Assembly: GCF_001682385.1 (NCBI RefSeq)
Contig: NZ_CP016210.1
Span: 2,046,001 to 2,110,000 of the forward strand
Source of the DNA: Azoarcus olearius
Lineage (GTDB): Bacteria; Pseudomonadota; Gammaproteobacteria; Burkholderiales; Rhodocyclaceae
DNA length: 64,000 bases
Reading direction: 5' to 3'
Position numbers and translations under genes: made by a program. The notes beneath the pieces are model-generated. The model searched no databases. It worked only from the letters and a program-made list of their open reading frames with translations, and had not been told where the DNA came from. Within the stretch, counting starts at the first letter, position 1, and the number at the start of each line of letters is the position of its first letter. Positions 8,040 to 16,223 of the stretch are shown in pieces.

Positions 8040-9506
8040 TCAGGCCCCCGCTTCGGCCGCGTTGGGTGCGCGACCCGCAACGCGACGCAGCTCCACGCTC
8101 GGTACGCGCATCAGGGTGCGGTACTTGGTGACGGTGCGGCGCGCCAGACGCAGCCCTTGCTCGGCGAGCATGCGCGCGAGCTGGGCGTCCGACAGCGGGG
8201 CCTGGGGGTCCTCGGCGGCGATCAGCTCTTTGAGGAGGGCGCGGATCGCGGTCGCCGAGCAGCTGCCGCCATCGTCGGTGGCAAGCTGGCGCGAAAAGAA
8301 ATACTTGAACTCGAACAGCCCGCGCGGGGTGGCCATGTACTTGCCGTTGGTGACGCGGCACACGGTCGATTCGTGCAGGCCCAGCTCGGTGGCGATGTCC
8401 TTCAGCGCCATCGGCTTCATCGCCGCCTCGCCGTAGCTGAAGAACACCCGCTGGCGCGCGACGATGGCGTCGGCCACGCGCTGGATGGTGTTGAAACGCT
8501 GCTCCACGTTGCGCAGCAGCCAGCGCGCTTCCTGCAGCAGGCGCGAGAACGAGGCGCCGCAGCCGCTGCGGCTGGCGGCGATTTCGGCATAGGCGCGGTT
8601 GATCCGCACCTGCGGCTGCACCGCCGGGTTCAGCGTCGCCACCCAGCGTCCGCGCTGGTTGGTGACGATGATGTCGGGCACCACGTAGCGGGTGTTGTCC
8701 GGGGCGAAGCTGCGCCCCGGGCGCGGGTCCAGCGTGCGGATCAGCGCGCGGGCGCCGTGCAGCGCGTTCTCGTCGCAACTCAGCAGCTGCTGCAGACGGG
8801 TGAATTCGCGCCGCGCCAGCAGTTCGAAGTGCTGACCGACGAGTTCCAGCGCCAGCGGCAGGTTGGGGGTGGAGGCGGGCAGCGCCTGCAATTGCAGCAG
8901 CAGGCATTCCTGCAGCGAGCGCGCGGCGATGCCGGGCGGGTCGAGCTGCTGCACCAGCTTCAGCGCGGCGCTCAGCTCGTGCACGTCCACCTCTTCCTCG
9001 GGCGAGATCAGGTCCGCCAGTTCTTCCAGCGGTGTTTCCAGGTAGCCGGCGTCGGTCAGTTCGTCGATCACCATGTGGGCCAGCGTGCGGTCGCGGTCGC
9101 TCATCGGCGACAGCAGCAGCTGGTTGCGCAGGTTGTCGCGCAGGCTGATCGGCGCCTCGGTCCATTCGGTCCAGTCGTGCTCCTCGTCGCCGCCCCCGCC
9201 GCCGCCGCTGCGGCCGATTTCGTGCAGCGCGGGCGACACCGGCGCGTCGCTGCCTTCACTGTCGCCGCCATCGACGGTTTCCGCGCGCGGCTCGCTGGAA
9301 GACGCCGCCGGGGCCAGCGGCATCGCGGCCGCGGGGCCGGGGGGCGGGGCGTCTGGATCTTCCTCCAGGAAGGGGTTGCTGGTGACCGCTTGTTCGACTT
9401 CCTGGGTGAACTCCTGCGACGACAGTTGCAGCAGGCGCAAGGCTTGCTGGATCTGCGGCGTGATGGCCAGGTGCTGACGCAGGCGAAGCTCCATTCCGAG
9501 GCTCAT
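8040..9506 (-). CDS. rpoN: RNA polymerase sigma-54 factor (probable second RpoN)
   Basis: 488 residues, normal family length. Region I begins MELRLRQHLAITPQIQQAL and continues LLQLSSQEF, the activator-contacting segment. A core-binding domain follows. The helix-turn-helix LKDIATELGLHESTVCRVT and the C-terminal RpoN box ARRTVTKYR, which reads the -24 element, are intact. Start ATG 9506 has AAGGAGA. The main rpoN of proteobacteria usually sits between lptB and hpf; here the neighbours are a glycine-zipper gene and DUF4142, so I infer a paralogue. A close match to the -24/-12 consensus lies 74 bp upstream on its own strand, suggesting autoregulation. Confidence 0.95.
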   Translation of the reverse strand: MSLGMELRLRQHLAITPQIQQALRLLQLSSQEFTQEVEQAVTSNPFLEEDPDAPPPGPAAAMPLAPAASSSEPRAETVDGGDSEGSDAPVSPALHEIGRSGGGGGGDEEHDWTEWTEAPISLRDNLRNQLLLSPMSDRDRTLAHMVIDELTDAGYLETPLEELADLISPEEEVDVHELSAALKLVQQLDPPGIAARSLQECLLLQLQALPASTPNLPLALELVGQHFELLARREFTRLQQLLSCDENALHGARALIRTLDPRPGRSFAPDNTRYVVPDIIVTNQRGRWVATLNPAVQPQVRINRAYAEIAASRSGCGASFSRLLQEARWLLRNVEQRFNTIQRVADAIVARQRVFFSYGEAAMKPMALKDIATELGLHESTVCRVTNGKYMATPRGLFEFKYFFSRQLATDDGGSCSATAIRALLKELIAAEDPQAPLSDAQLARMLAEQGLRLARRTVTKYRTLMRVPSVELRRVAGRAPNAAEAGA

Positions 9507-9579
9507 GGTGTCTCCTTCGTGTTCTGGTCGAGTGACATTCGTCTGCTCCGCTGGGGAAAAGGCGGGTCGACCACCTGCG

Positions 9580-9595
9580 CGCAAGGTCCATGCCA
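9580..9595 (-). promoter_or_regulatory. Candidate sigma-54 promoter of rpoN (autoregulation)
   Basis: The minus strand reads TGGCATG-GACC-TTGCG, matching TGGCACG-N4-TTGCW at all but one base of the -24 box and the last base, with exact GG-N10-GC spacing. The rpoN start lies 74 bp downstream. Confidence 0.62.
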
Positions 9596-9656
9596 TCGCG
9601 TTGAAGCGCGCCAATGCTGGGATTGGGGCTATCCCCTTTAAATATTTGCGGGAATG

Positions 9657-9677
9657 TTTTACACCCGGCCAGTAAGA
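9657..9677. promoter_or_regulatory. Candidate enhancer (activator-binding) palindrome
   Basis: TTTTAC and GTAAGA arms are separated by nine bases (ACCCGGCCA). The TAC-N9-GTA core and the AC start of the spacer recur at 46445-46467 and 40576-40594. It lies 62 bp from the rpoN element and 97 bp from the DUF4142 element, normal for a sigma-54 enhancer. Confidence 0.45.
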
Positions 9678-9774
9678 ATTGCCCCCTGTTTCCGGTTTTC
9701 CACGCGGTTGTCACTGCACTGCAACACATGCCATCGCCGGGCGCAGCGCGGGCCGCTTCCTGTGTTGCCGCGCC

Positions 9775-9790
9775 GGGCACGCCAAATGCA
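9775..9790 (+). promoter_or_regulatory. Candidate sigma-54 promoter of the DUF4142-glg-tre operon
   Basis: GGGCACG-CCAA-ATGCA keeps GGCACG and the TGCA end with 10 bp between GG and GC; mismatches are the first base and one T of the -12 box. The DUF4142 start is 61 bp downstream. Confidence 0.55.
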
Positions 9791-9850
9791 TGCGGGCTGC
9801 GGGCGACGCACCGTCTGCGGGCGCCGCACCGGAATACAGGAGGACGCCCG

Positions 9851-10522
9851 ATGGATGCCATTCGACTACGCCGTGCCACCGCGCTGCTCGCGCTGGCCAG
9901 CCTGATCGCCGCCTGCGACCGCAAACCCAACACCGCGCCGCCGCAGCCGCCCACCAGCACCCAGGTGGCGCCCAGCGTGCCGCCGGAAACACCGCCGCTG
10001 CCGCCCGCCGGCGGCACTGCGGGCAGCACCCAGGCGCCGGTTTCCAGCATCTCCAACGTCGAGCCGGGCCCGGTGTCGGAGGCCGACCGCAACTTCATTG
10101 CCGCCGCCACCGGCCACGGCCTGGCGCAGATGGAGGCGGGCCGGCTGGTGGCCGAGGGCGGCGGCAACGCCGACGTGAAGGCCTTCGCCGAGCAGCTGCG
10201 CCACGACCACGAGGCGATCAACGTGCAGCTCGCGCGCCTTGCCAGCGCCAAGAAGCTGACGGCGGCCGAGGCGATGCCCGAGCACGCCCGCGCCGATCTG
10301 GCCGAAATGCGCAAGCTGAGCGGCACCCAGCTCGACCAGCTGTTCCTTGCCCGCTTCAGCGGCGCCGCCCACGCCCAGGTGATCGAGGCCTTCGAGCGGC
10401 AGGCGCGCGAAGGCGCCGATCCGGAGATCCGCGCGTTCGCGCAGGACACGCTGGCGATCCTGCGCCGCCACGTGGAGACCGCGCGCGGGCTGCAGCAGAA
10501 ACTGGCGACGGGGGCGCGCTGA
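9851..10522 (+). CDS. DUF4142 lipoprotein
   Basis: 223 residues. Start ATG 9851 behind AGGAGG. Residues 1-22 form a lipoprotein signal (LASLIAAC, lipidated Cys22), followed by a Pro/Thr-rich linker to about residue 70 and then the helical, ferritin-like DUF4142 domain (DRNFIAAATGHGLAQMEAG, FAEQLRHDH, and the repeat AFERQAREGADPEIRAFAQ). DUF4142 proteins are periplasmic or outer-membrane stress proteins of unknown biochemistry. It heads a nine-gene run and its stop is directly followed by the MscS ATG. Confidence 0.85.
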   Translation: MDAIRLRRATALLALASLIAACDRKPNTAPPQPPTSTQVAPSVPPETPPLPPAGGTAGSTQAPVSSISNVEPGPVSEADRNFIAAATGHGLAQMEAGRLVAEGGGNADVKAFAEQLRHDHEAINVQLARLASAKKLTAAEAMPEHARADLAEMRKLSGTQLDQLFLARFSGAAHAQVIEAFERQAREGADPEIRAFAQDTLAILRRHVETARGLQQKLATGAR

Positions 10523-11653
10523 ATGGAGGCCGCCACCGACCTGCTCCAGCGTCATCCCTGGCTGGCGCTGCTGGTGCAATGCGGCGCCGCGGCGGCCATC
10601 GGCCTGGTGCTGCACGCGGTGCTGGATGCGATCGCCCGGCGCGCGGCCAAGCACTACGTGCTCGCCGAACGGGTGGTCTGGTACACCCGGCGGCCGATGC
10701 AGGCGCTGGTGCCGCTGCTGCTGATCCACGTTGCGCTCGCCGACGCCGCGATTCCCGCCGCGGCGCTGACGATGCTGCGCCAGCTGATGTCGATCGCGGT
10801 GATCCTGCTGGTGACGCTGTTCGTGGTGCGGCTGATCGCCGCCTTCGCCGACGTCGTGGTCCGCCGCCATCCCACCGACGGGCCGGACAACTGGCGCGCG
10901 CGCAGCGTCCAGACCCAGGTCCGGGTGCTCGCGCGTACCGCGATGTTCGTGGTCGGCCTGCTCGGTGTCGGCTCCGTGCTGATGACCTTTCCCAACGTCC
11001 GCCAGATCGGCGCCAGCCTGCTCGCCTCGGCGGGCCTCGCCGGCATCATCGCCGGCCTTGCCGCGCGCCCGGTGCTGGGCAACCTCATCGCCGGGCTGCA
11101 GATCGCGCTGACCCAGCCGATCCGCGTCGATGATGTGCTGATCGTCGAGAACGAATGGGGGCGGGTGGAGGAGATCACCTCCACCTACGTGGTGGTGCGC
11201 ATCTGGGATGACCGCCGCCTGATCGTGCCGCTGGAGTACTTCATCCAGAAACCCTTCCAGAACTGGACGCGGCAGACCTCCGACCTGATCGGCTCGGTGT
11301 TCTTCTGGGTGGATTACCGCATGCCGGTGCAGCCCCTGCGCGACGCGCTGCGCAAGGTGCTGGAGGCGGCGCCCGAGTGGGACGGCCGCGTGTGCGTGCT
11401 GCAGGTCACCGACTTCACCGAGCGCGCGATGCAGCTGCGCGCGCTGGTCAGCACGCGCGACGCCGGCACCGGCTGGGACCTGCGCTGCAAGGTGCGCGAG
11501 CAGCTGATCGCCTACATGCAGGAACACCACCCGGCGTGGCTGCCGCAACTGCGGGCCAGCATGGAACGCCACCCGGGCGACGAGGCCCAGCGCGAAACGC
11601 GCCCGCTGCCGCCCCAACACATTCCGGAGGGCGCGACCGCGCCGGCGCCATGA
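10523..11653 (+). CDS. MscS-family mechanosensitive channel
   Basis: 376 residues. Four or five hydrophobic helices precede the pore helix and beta domain: the signature GLAGIIAGLAARPVLGNLIAGLQIALTQPIRVDDVLIVENEWGRVEEI spans about residues 170-220, and DDRRLIVPLEYFIQKPFQNWTR follows. Such channels open under membrane tension and release solutes on hypo-osmotic shock. Placement in an operon that makes trehalose fits turgor control (inference). The start abuts the DUF4142 stop and the stop overlaps the next start (ATGA). Confidence 0.92.
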   Translation: MEAATDLLQRHPWLALLVQCGAAAAIGLVLHAVLDAIARRAAKHYVLAERVVWYTRRPMQALVPLLLIHVALADAAIPAAALTMLRQLMSIAVILLVTLFVVRLIAAFADVVVRRHPTDGPDNWRARSVQTQVRVLARTAMFVVGLLGVGSVLMTFPNVRQIGASLLASAGLAGIIAGLAARPVLGNLIAGLQIALTQPIRVDDVLIVENEWGRVEEITSTYVVVRIWDDRRLIVPLEYFIQKPFQNWTRQTSDLIGSVFFWVDYRMPVQPLRDALRKVLEAAPEWDGRVCVLQVTDFTERAMQLRALVSTRDAGTGWDLRCKVREQLIAYMQEHHPAWLPQLRASMERHPGDEAQRETRPLPPQHIPEGATAPAP

Positions 11654-12945
11654 AAACCTTCTACTGCACCAACTGCGGCTTCGTCTGCTTCTTCGAGAAC
11701 TTCGCCTGCGGCAACTGCGGCGCGCTGCTGGGTTTTTCGCCCGACACCATGGACATGGCGGCGTTCGAACCCGATGGCGACGGCGGCTGGCGCCGGCTCG
11801 GGGCGGCGGACGAGGGCAGCGAGGATGTGGCCGCCGGCAGCGCCTTCGCCGAAAGCGCCGGGGCGGAAAAAGTGGCCCGCGGTGCCGATGCGACCGCCAG
11901 CATTGCGCGCGGCGCGCCGGCCGCCAACGATGCCGGCTACGCCAACGCACCGCCGTCCAGCCCGGCGCTGGCCGCGGTGCCCGGCGACGCCGCCGCGCAA
12001 GCGGGCGAGGCCGACGGCGACCGCGCGCCGGCGCGGGTGTCCTCCTGGCGCCAGTGCCGCAACTATTCCAGCGAGCAGATCTGCAACTGGATGGTGGCGC
12101 CGGGCGACGACGAGGCGTTGTGCCGCTGCTGCCGCCGCACCGAGCACACCGCGGCGCTGGAGGATCCGGCCAACAAGGATGCGTGGTTCAAGCTCGAAGG
12201 TGCCAAGCGGCGGCTGTTCTATTCGCTGTACCGGCTGGGCCTGCCGGTGGAGGGTGACGGCACCCATCCGCCGCCGGAGTTCCGCTTCCTCGGCGGCGAA
12301 GGCGAAACCGCCACCACCGGGCATGCCGGCGGCACCATCACGCTCGATATCGGCGAGGCCGACGACGCCCGCCGCGAGCAGCGGCGGGTGGACCTGCGCG
12401 AGCCGTATCGCACGCTGCTCGGCCACTTCCGCCACGAGATCGGCCACTACTACTGGGACCGCCTGATCGCCCACGGCGGCCGCCTCGAAGCCTTCCGCAA
12501 ACACTTCGGCGACGAGCGCCGCGACTACGCCGAGGCGCTGGCGGCCTACTACGCCTCGCCGCCGGCCGACTGGGCCGAGCGCCACATCAGCGCCTATGCA
12601 GCGATGCATCCGTGGGAGGACTGGGCCGAGACCTGGGCCCACTACCTGCACATTTCGGATGCGCTCGATACCGCCGCCCACTGGGGCTTCGCCCTGCATT
12701 CCGACCAGGCGGACGGCGGCCCGGCCGACGTGCCAGGGGTCGAGGTGGAGGATCAGCCCTTCCGCAAGGTGCTGCTGGAGCAGTGGCTGCCGCTGGCGCA
12801 GTTCCTCAACAGCATGGGCCGCAGCCTGGGGCAGGGCGACGCCTATCCCTTCGTGATGGCCACCACGGTGCTCGACAAGCTCGGCTTCGTGCACCGCGTC
12901 GTCACCGAGGCCGCGGCCGCCCGGCGCCGCGGGACGGACGCATGA
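11650..12945 (+). CDS. Zinc-ribbon, putative zinc-binding metallopeptidase
   Basis: 431 residues. The N-terminus carries a zinc ribbon (CTNCG and CGNCG, residues 6-26) and a second Cys cluster (CRNY...ICNW...LCRCCR, about residues 136-160). The HEIGHYYWD motif near residue 263 is a gluzincin-type HExxH active site. This is the family of two-zinc-ribbon putative zinc-dependent peptidases common in proteobacteria; substrate unknown. Unusual is an Ala/Gly/Glu-rich linker of about 100 residues (35-135) between the two zinc clusters. ATGA overlaps join it to mscS and to glgX. Confidence 0.82.
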   Translation: MKTFYCTNCGFVCFFENFACGNCGALLGFSPDTMDMAAFEPDGDGGWRRLGAADEGSEDVAAGSAFAESAGAEKVARGADATASIARGAPAANDAGYANAPPSSPALAAVPGDAAAQAGEADGDRAPARVSSWRQCRNYSSEQICNWMVAPGDDEALCRCCRRTEHTAALEDPANKDAWFKLEGAKRRLFYSLYRLGLPVEGDGTHPPPEFRFLGGEGETATTGHAGGTITLDIGEADDARREQRRVDLREPYRTLLGHFRHEIGHYYWDRLIAHGGRLEAFRKHFGDERRDYAEALAAYYASPPADWAERHISAYAAMHPWEDWAETWAHYLHISDALDTAAHWGFALHSDQADGGPADVPGVEVEDQPFRKVLLEQWLPLAQFLNSMGRSLGQGDAYPFVMATTVLDKLGFVHRVVTEAAAARRRGTDA

Positions 12946-15122
12946 CGGCCGCGCTGCAGATGACGCTCGAAGCCGGCCAGGCCTATCCGCTGGGGGCAAC
13001 CTGGACCGGCGACGGGGTCAACTTCGCCGTGTTCTCGGCCCACGCCAGCCGCATGGAGCTGTGCCTGTTCGACGAGGCCGGGCGCAACGAGATCGCGCGC
13101 ATGGACCTGCCCGAACTCACCGACGAGGTCTGGCACGGCTTTCTGCCGGGCGCGGGGCCGGGGCTGGTGTACGGCTACCGCGCGCACGGGCCCTACGTGC
13201 CCGAGGAAGGCCACCGCTTCAACCCGCACAAGCTGCTGCTCGACCCCTACGCCACCGAGCTGGTCGGCCGCCTGCGCTGGGGGCCGCCGATCTTCGGCTA
13301 CGAGCTGCGCAACAAGCGCCCGGGGCACGGCTTCGACAAGCGCGACAGCGCCGCCTGCACGCTCAAGGCGCGCGTCGCCGCGCCCTGGCCGAGCGCCAGC
13401 CGCCCGGCGCGGCGCGGTCAGCGCGTGCCGTGGGAATGCATGGTGATCTATGAGGCGCATGTACGCGGTCTCACCCGCCAGCATCCGGCGGTGGGCGCGG
13501 AGCACCGCGGCACCATCGCCGGGCTGGGCAGCGCGGCGGTCATCGACCACCTCAAGGCGCTGGGCGTGACCTCGGTGGAACTGCTGCCGGTGCACGCCTA
13601 CGTGGATGACGCGTATCTGACCGACAAGGGCCTGCGCAACTACTGGGGCTACAACTCGATCGGCTTCTTCGCGCTGGAGCCGCGCTACCTCGCCGGCGAG
13701 GGCGCGGCGGAATTCCGCGACACCGTCGCGCGGCTGCACGACGCCGGCCTCGAGGTGATCCTGGACGTGGTCTACAACCACACCGCCGAGGGCAACGAGC
13801 TGGGCCCCACGCTCAGCTTCAAGGGCCTGGACAACGCCTCCTACTACCGCCTCAACCCGGACGACCGGCGCTACTACATCAACGACACCGGCACCGGCAA
13901 CACGGTGAATCTCAGCCATCCGCGCGTGCTGCAGCTGGTGATGGACAGCCTGCGCTACTGGGTGACGCAGATGGAGGTGGACGGCTTCCGTTTCGACCTC
14001 GCCACCATCCTCGGGCGCGAGGCGGCAGGCTTCGACCCCGGCTGCGGCTTCTTCGACGCCGTGCGGCAGGACCCGGTGCTCAACCGCGTCAAGCTGATCG
14101 CCGAGCCCTGGGACTGCGGCCCCGGCGGCTACCAGCCGGGCAATTTCCCGCCCGGCTGGGCGGAATGGAACGACGGCTTCCGCGACACCGTGCGCGCCTT
14201 CTGGCGCGGTGACGAAGGCCAGGCGCCGGGCCTCGCGACCCGGCTCGCCGGCTCGGCCGACCGCTTCAACCACCACGGCCGGCGGCCGTGGGCCAGCATC
14301 AACTTCATCACCGCGCACGACGGGTTCACGCTGCACGACCTCGTCTCGTACAACGACAAGCACAACGAGGCCAACGGCGAGGACAACCGCGACGGCCACG
14401 ACGACAACCGGTCGTGGAACTGCGGCGCGGAAGGCCCCACCGACGACCCCGAGGTGCTGGCGCTGCGCGAGCGCCAGAAGCGCAACCTGCTCGCCACGCT
14501 GCTGCTCGCGCAGGGCACGCCGATGCTGCTGGCCGGCGACGAGATCGGCCGCAGCCAGCAGGGCAACAACAACGCCTATTGCCAGGACAACGAGATCAGC
14601 TGGGTGCACTGGGCCGGCGTGGATGCCGACGGCGAGCGCCTGCGCGCCTTCGTGCGCAGCCTGCTGCTGATCCGCCGCGCGCTGCCGGTGCTGCGCCCGG
14701 CGCGCTTCGCCACCGGCGGCGACCCCGGCCACGTGCTGCGCGACGTGATCTGGCTGGCGCCCAACGGCATCGAGCTGACGCCCGAGGGCTGGGCGGACGC
14801 GCAGATGCGCTGCTTCGCGATGCTGGCCGACGGCCGCGCCCACCTCGGCACCGGGCCGGAACCCGCCGCCGACGCGGTCGTGCTGGTGGTGCTGAACGCC
14901 GCGCACGAGGCGGTCGAGTGCACCTTGCCGCAGGCGGCCGGCGTCACCCGCTGGGTGCGGCTGGTGGATACCGCGCAGGCAGAGGTGGCGGATTTCGCCG
15001 AGTCCGCGCCCGGCGAGGGCTACAGCGCCGCCGGGCGCTCGCTGCAGCTTTTCGTCGCCGCACCCACGCCGCAGGCGGCCGAATGCGTTGCGCGCCTGAC
15101 CGCGCGGCTGGGCGAGGGCTAG
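12942..15122 (+). CDS. glgX: Glycogen debranching enzyme GlgX (isoamylase-type GH13)
   Basis: 726 residues. N-terminal CBM48 (YPLGATWTGDGVNFAVFSAHA) and a GH13 barrel with all catalytic regions: DVVYNHTAEG, FRFDLATILG (nucleophile Asp), IAEPWDCGPGGY (acid/base Glu) and ITAHDGFTLHDLVSYNDKHN (stabilising Asp). The NDKHNEANGEDNRDG loop is diagnostic for GlgX/TreX. It hydrolyses alpha-1,6 branches of glycogen and supplies linear maltodextrins to the TreY-TreZ trehalose route encoded downstream. Start ATG 12942 overlaps the preceding stop. Regulation is presumably from the promoter before DUF4142. Confidence 0.95.
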   Translation: MTAALQMTLEAGQAYPLGATWTGDGVNFAVFSAHASRMELCLFDEAGRNEIARMDLPELTDEVWHGFLPGAGPGLVYGYRAHGPYVPEEGHRFNPHKLLLDPYATELVGRLRWGPPIFGYELRNKRPGHGFDKRDSAACTLKARVAAPWPSASRPARRGQRVPWECMVIYEAHVRGLTRQHPAVGAEHRGTIAGLGSAAVIDHLKALGVTSVELLPVHAYVDDAYLTDKGLRNYWGYNSIGFFALEPRYLAGEGAAEFRDTVARLHDAGLEVILDVVYNHTAEGNELGPTLSFKGLDNASYYRLNPDDRRYYINDTGTGNTVNLSHPRVLQLVMDSLRYWVTQMEVDGFRFDLATILGREAAGFDPGCGFFDAVRQDPVLNRVKLIAEPWDCGPGGYQPGNFPPGWAEWNDGFRDTVRAFWRGDEGQAPGLATRLAGSADRFNHHGRRPWASINFITAHDGFTLHDLVSYNDKHNEANGEDNRDGHDDNRSWNCGAEGPTDDPEVLALRERQKRNLLATLLLAQGTPMLLAGDEIGRSQQGNNNAYCQDNEISWVHWAGVDADGERLRAFVRSLLLIRRALPVLRPARFATGGDPGHVLRDVIWLAPNGIELTPEGWADAQMRCFAMLADGRAHLGTGPEPAADAVVLVVLNAAHEAVECTLPQAAGVTRWVRLVDTAQAEVADFAESAPGEGYSAAGRSLQLFVAAPTPQAAECVARLTARLGEG

Positions 15123-15125
15123 GCC

Positions 15126-16223
15126 ATGGCCACCGTCTCCACCGCAGAACTGCAAAGCCGCTACCTGCGCCGCGAACCGCTGGCCGAAGGCGGCTTCCGC
15201 TATCTGCGCCCGGACGGCCGGCCCTACCGCAACCGCGCCGGGCTCGCGCGCATCGCCGCGCTGGCGGTGCCGCCGGCCTACACCGAGGTCTATGTCAGCC
15301 CCGACCCGGAAGCTGCGCTGCAGGCCTTCGGCCGCGACGCCAGCGGCCGCCTGCAATACCGCTACCACCCGGACTTCGTGCTCGAGAACGCGATGCGCAA
15401 GTGGCGCCGGCTGGCGCGCTTCGCGGGCGCGCTGCCGCGCCTGCGCGAGCGCATCGGCGCCGACCTGCGCCGCGCCGGGCTGCCGCGGCAGAAGGTGCTG
15501 GCGCTGCTGGTGCGGCTGCTCGACCGCATCTATCTGCGCGTGGGCAACGCGAGCTATGCGCGCCGCTACCGCAGCTACGGCCTTACCACGCTGCGCAAGC
15601 GCCACGTGCGGGTGGAGGGCAGCCGCGTGGTGTTCCATTACCGCGGCAAGCACGGCGTGGAGCAGCAGCAGACGCTGCGCGACCGCGGCATCGCCAACGC
15701 GCTGGCGCGGCTGCTGGAGCTGCCGGGGCAGGCCCTGTTCCAGTACCTGGACGACGAGGGCGGCCGCCATCCGGTGCGCGCCGAAGACCTCAACGCCTAC
15801 CTGCGCGAGGCGATGGGGCCCTTTACCGCCAAGGATTTCCGCACCTGGGGCGGCACGTTGAAGGCGGCCGAATACCTCGCCGCGGCGGGGCCGGTGGAGA
15901 ACGAGCGGCTGGCGGGGCGGATGCTCGCCAAGTGCGTGCGCGCGGTGGCGGCCGAACTCGGCAACACCGCCGCGGTGACGCGCTCCAGCTACATCTGCCC
16001 GGTGATCTTCGACCTCTACCTTGCCGGCAGCGTGCTCGACGACTACGGCGCGGCCAGCGACGAGGAGAGCGGCCTGTCCGCTGGCGAGGCGGCGCTGCGG
16101 CGCATGCTGTCGCGCGCGCTGTCGGTGCGCCAGCGCCGCCGCCCGCAGGCGGAGGCCGAGCCGGCCCCGCCGCGCGTCGCGCGTGCGCCGATGCCGGTTG
16201 CGGCCGTGGGGCTGTACCTATGA
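15126..16223 (+). CDS. DNA topoisomerase IB
   Basis: 365 residues. Features of the bacterial/poxvirus-type enzyme: N-terminal FRYLRPDGRPYRN, YRYHPDFV, then the catalytic domain with RVGNASYARRYRSYGLTTLRKRHV, FHYRGKHG, the TAKDFRTWGGT helix and the active-site Tyr289 in TRSSYICPVIFD. The enzyme nicks one strand through a 3'-phosphotyrosyl link and relaxes supercoils. The Arg-rich tail may add DNA contacts. It stands 3 bp after glgX and overlaps the GlgB-like start by 4 bp, so a DNA enzyme is co-translated with glycogen genes. In alphaproteobacteria topoisomerase IB belongs to general stress regulons, which fits a stress operon. Confidence 0.93.
   Translation: MATVSTAELQSRYLRREPLAEGGFRYLRPDGRPYRNRAGLARIAALAVPPAYTEVYVSPDPEAALQAFGRDASGRLQYRYHPDFVLENAMRKWRRLARFAGALPRLRERIGADLRRAGLPRQKVLALLVRLLDRIYLRVGNASYARRYRSYGLTTLRKRHVRVEGSRVVFHYRGKHGVEQQQTLRDRGIANALARLLELPGQALFQYLDDEGGRHPVRAEDLNAYLREAMGPFTAKDFRTWGGTLKAAEYLAAAGPVENERLAGRMLAKCVRAVAAELGNTAAVTRSSYICPVIFDLYLAGSVLDDYGAASDEESGLSAGEAALRRMLSRALSVRQRRRPQAEAEPAPPRVARAPMPVAAVGLYL

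Larger units (their letters stand above)
9507..9850. other. Divergent regulatory spacer between rpoN and the DUF4142/glg operon
   Basis: 344 bp without a credible gene. It holds a sigma-54-like element facing rpoN (9580-9595), an AT-richer stretch near 9638-9662, a TAC-N9-GTA palindrome (9657-9677) and a sigma-54-like element facing DUF4142 (9775-9790). The arrangement is that of a shared enhancer between two divergent sigma-54 promoters. Confidence 0.6.

Noticed and set aside
9625-9636. GGGG-CTAT-CCCC hairpin in the rpoN spacer
   Set aside because: Only four-base arms in GC-rich DNA; expected by chance.
12843-15770. A 975-codon open frame antisense to glgX and topoisomerase IB
   Set aside because: It is a shadow of GC-skewed codon use; the translation is His/Gln/Val/Arg-rich without domains, and the plus-strand genes are unmistakable.
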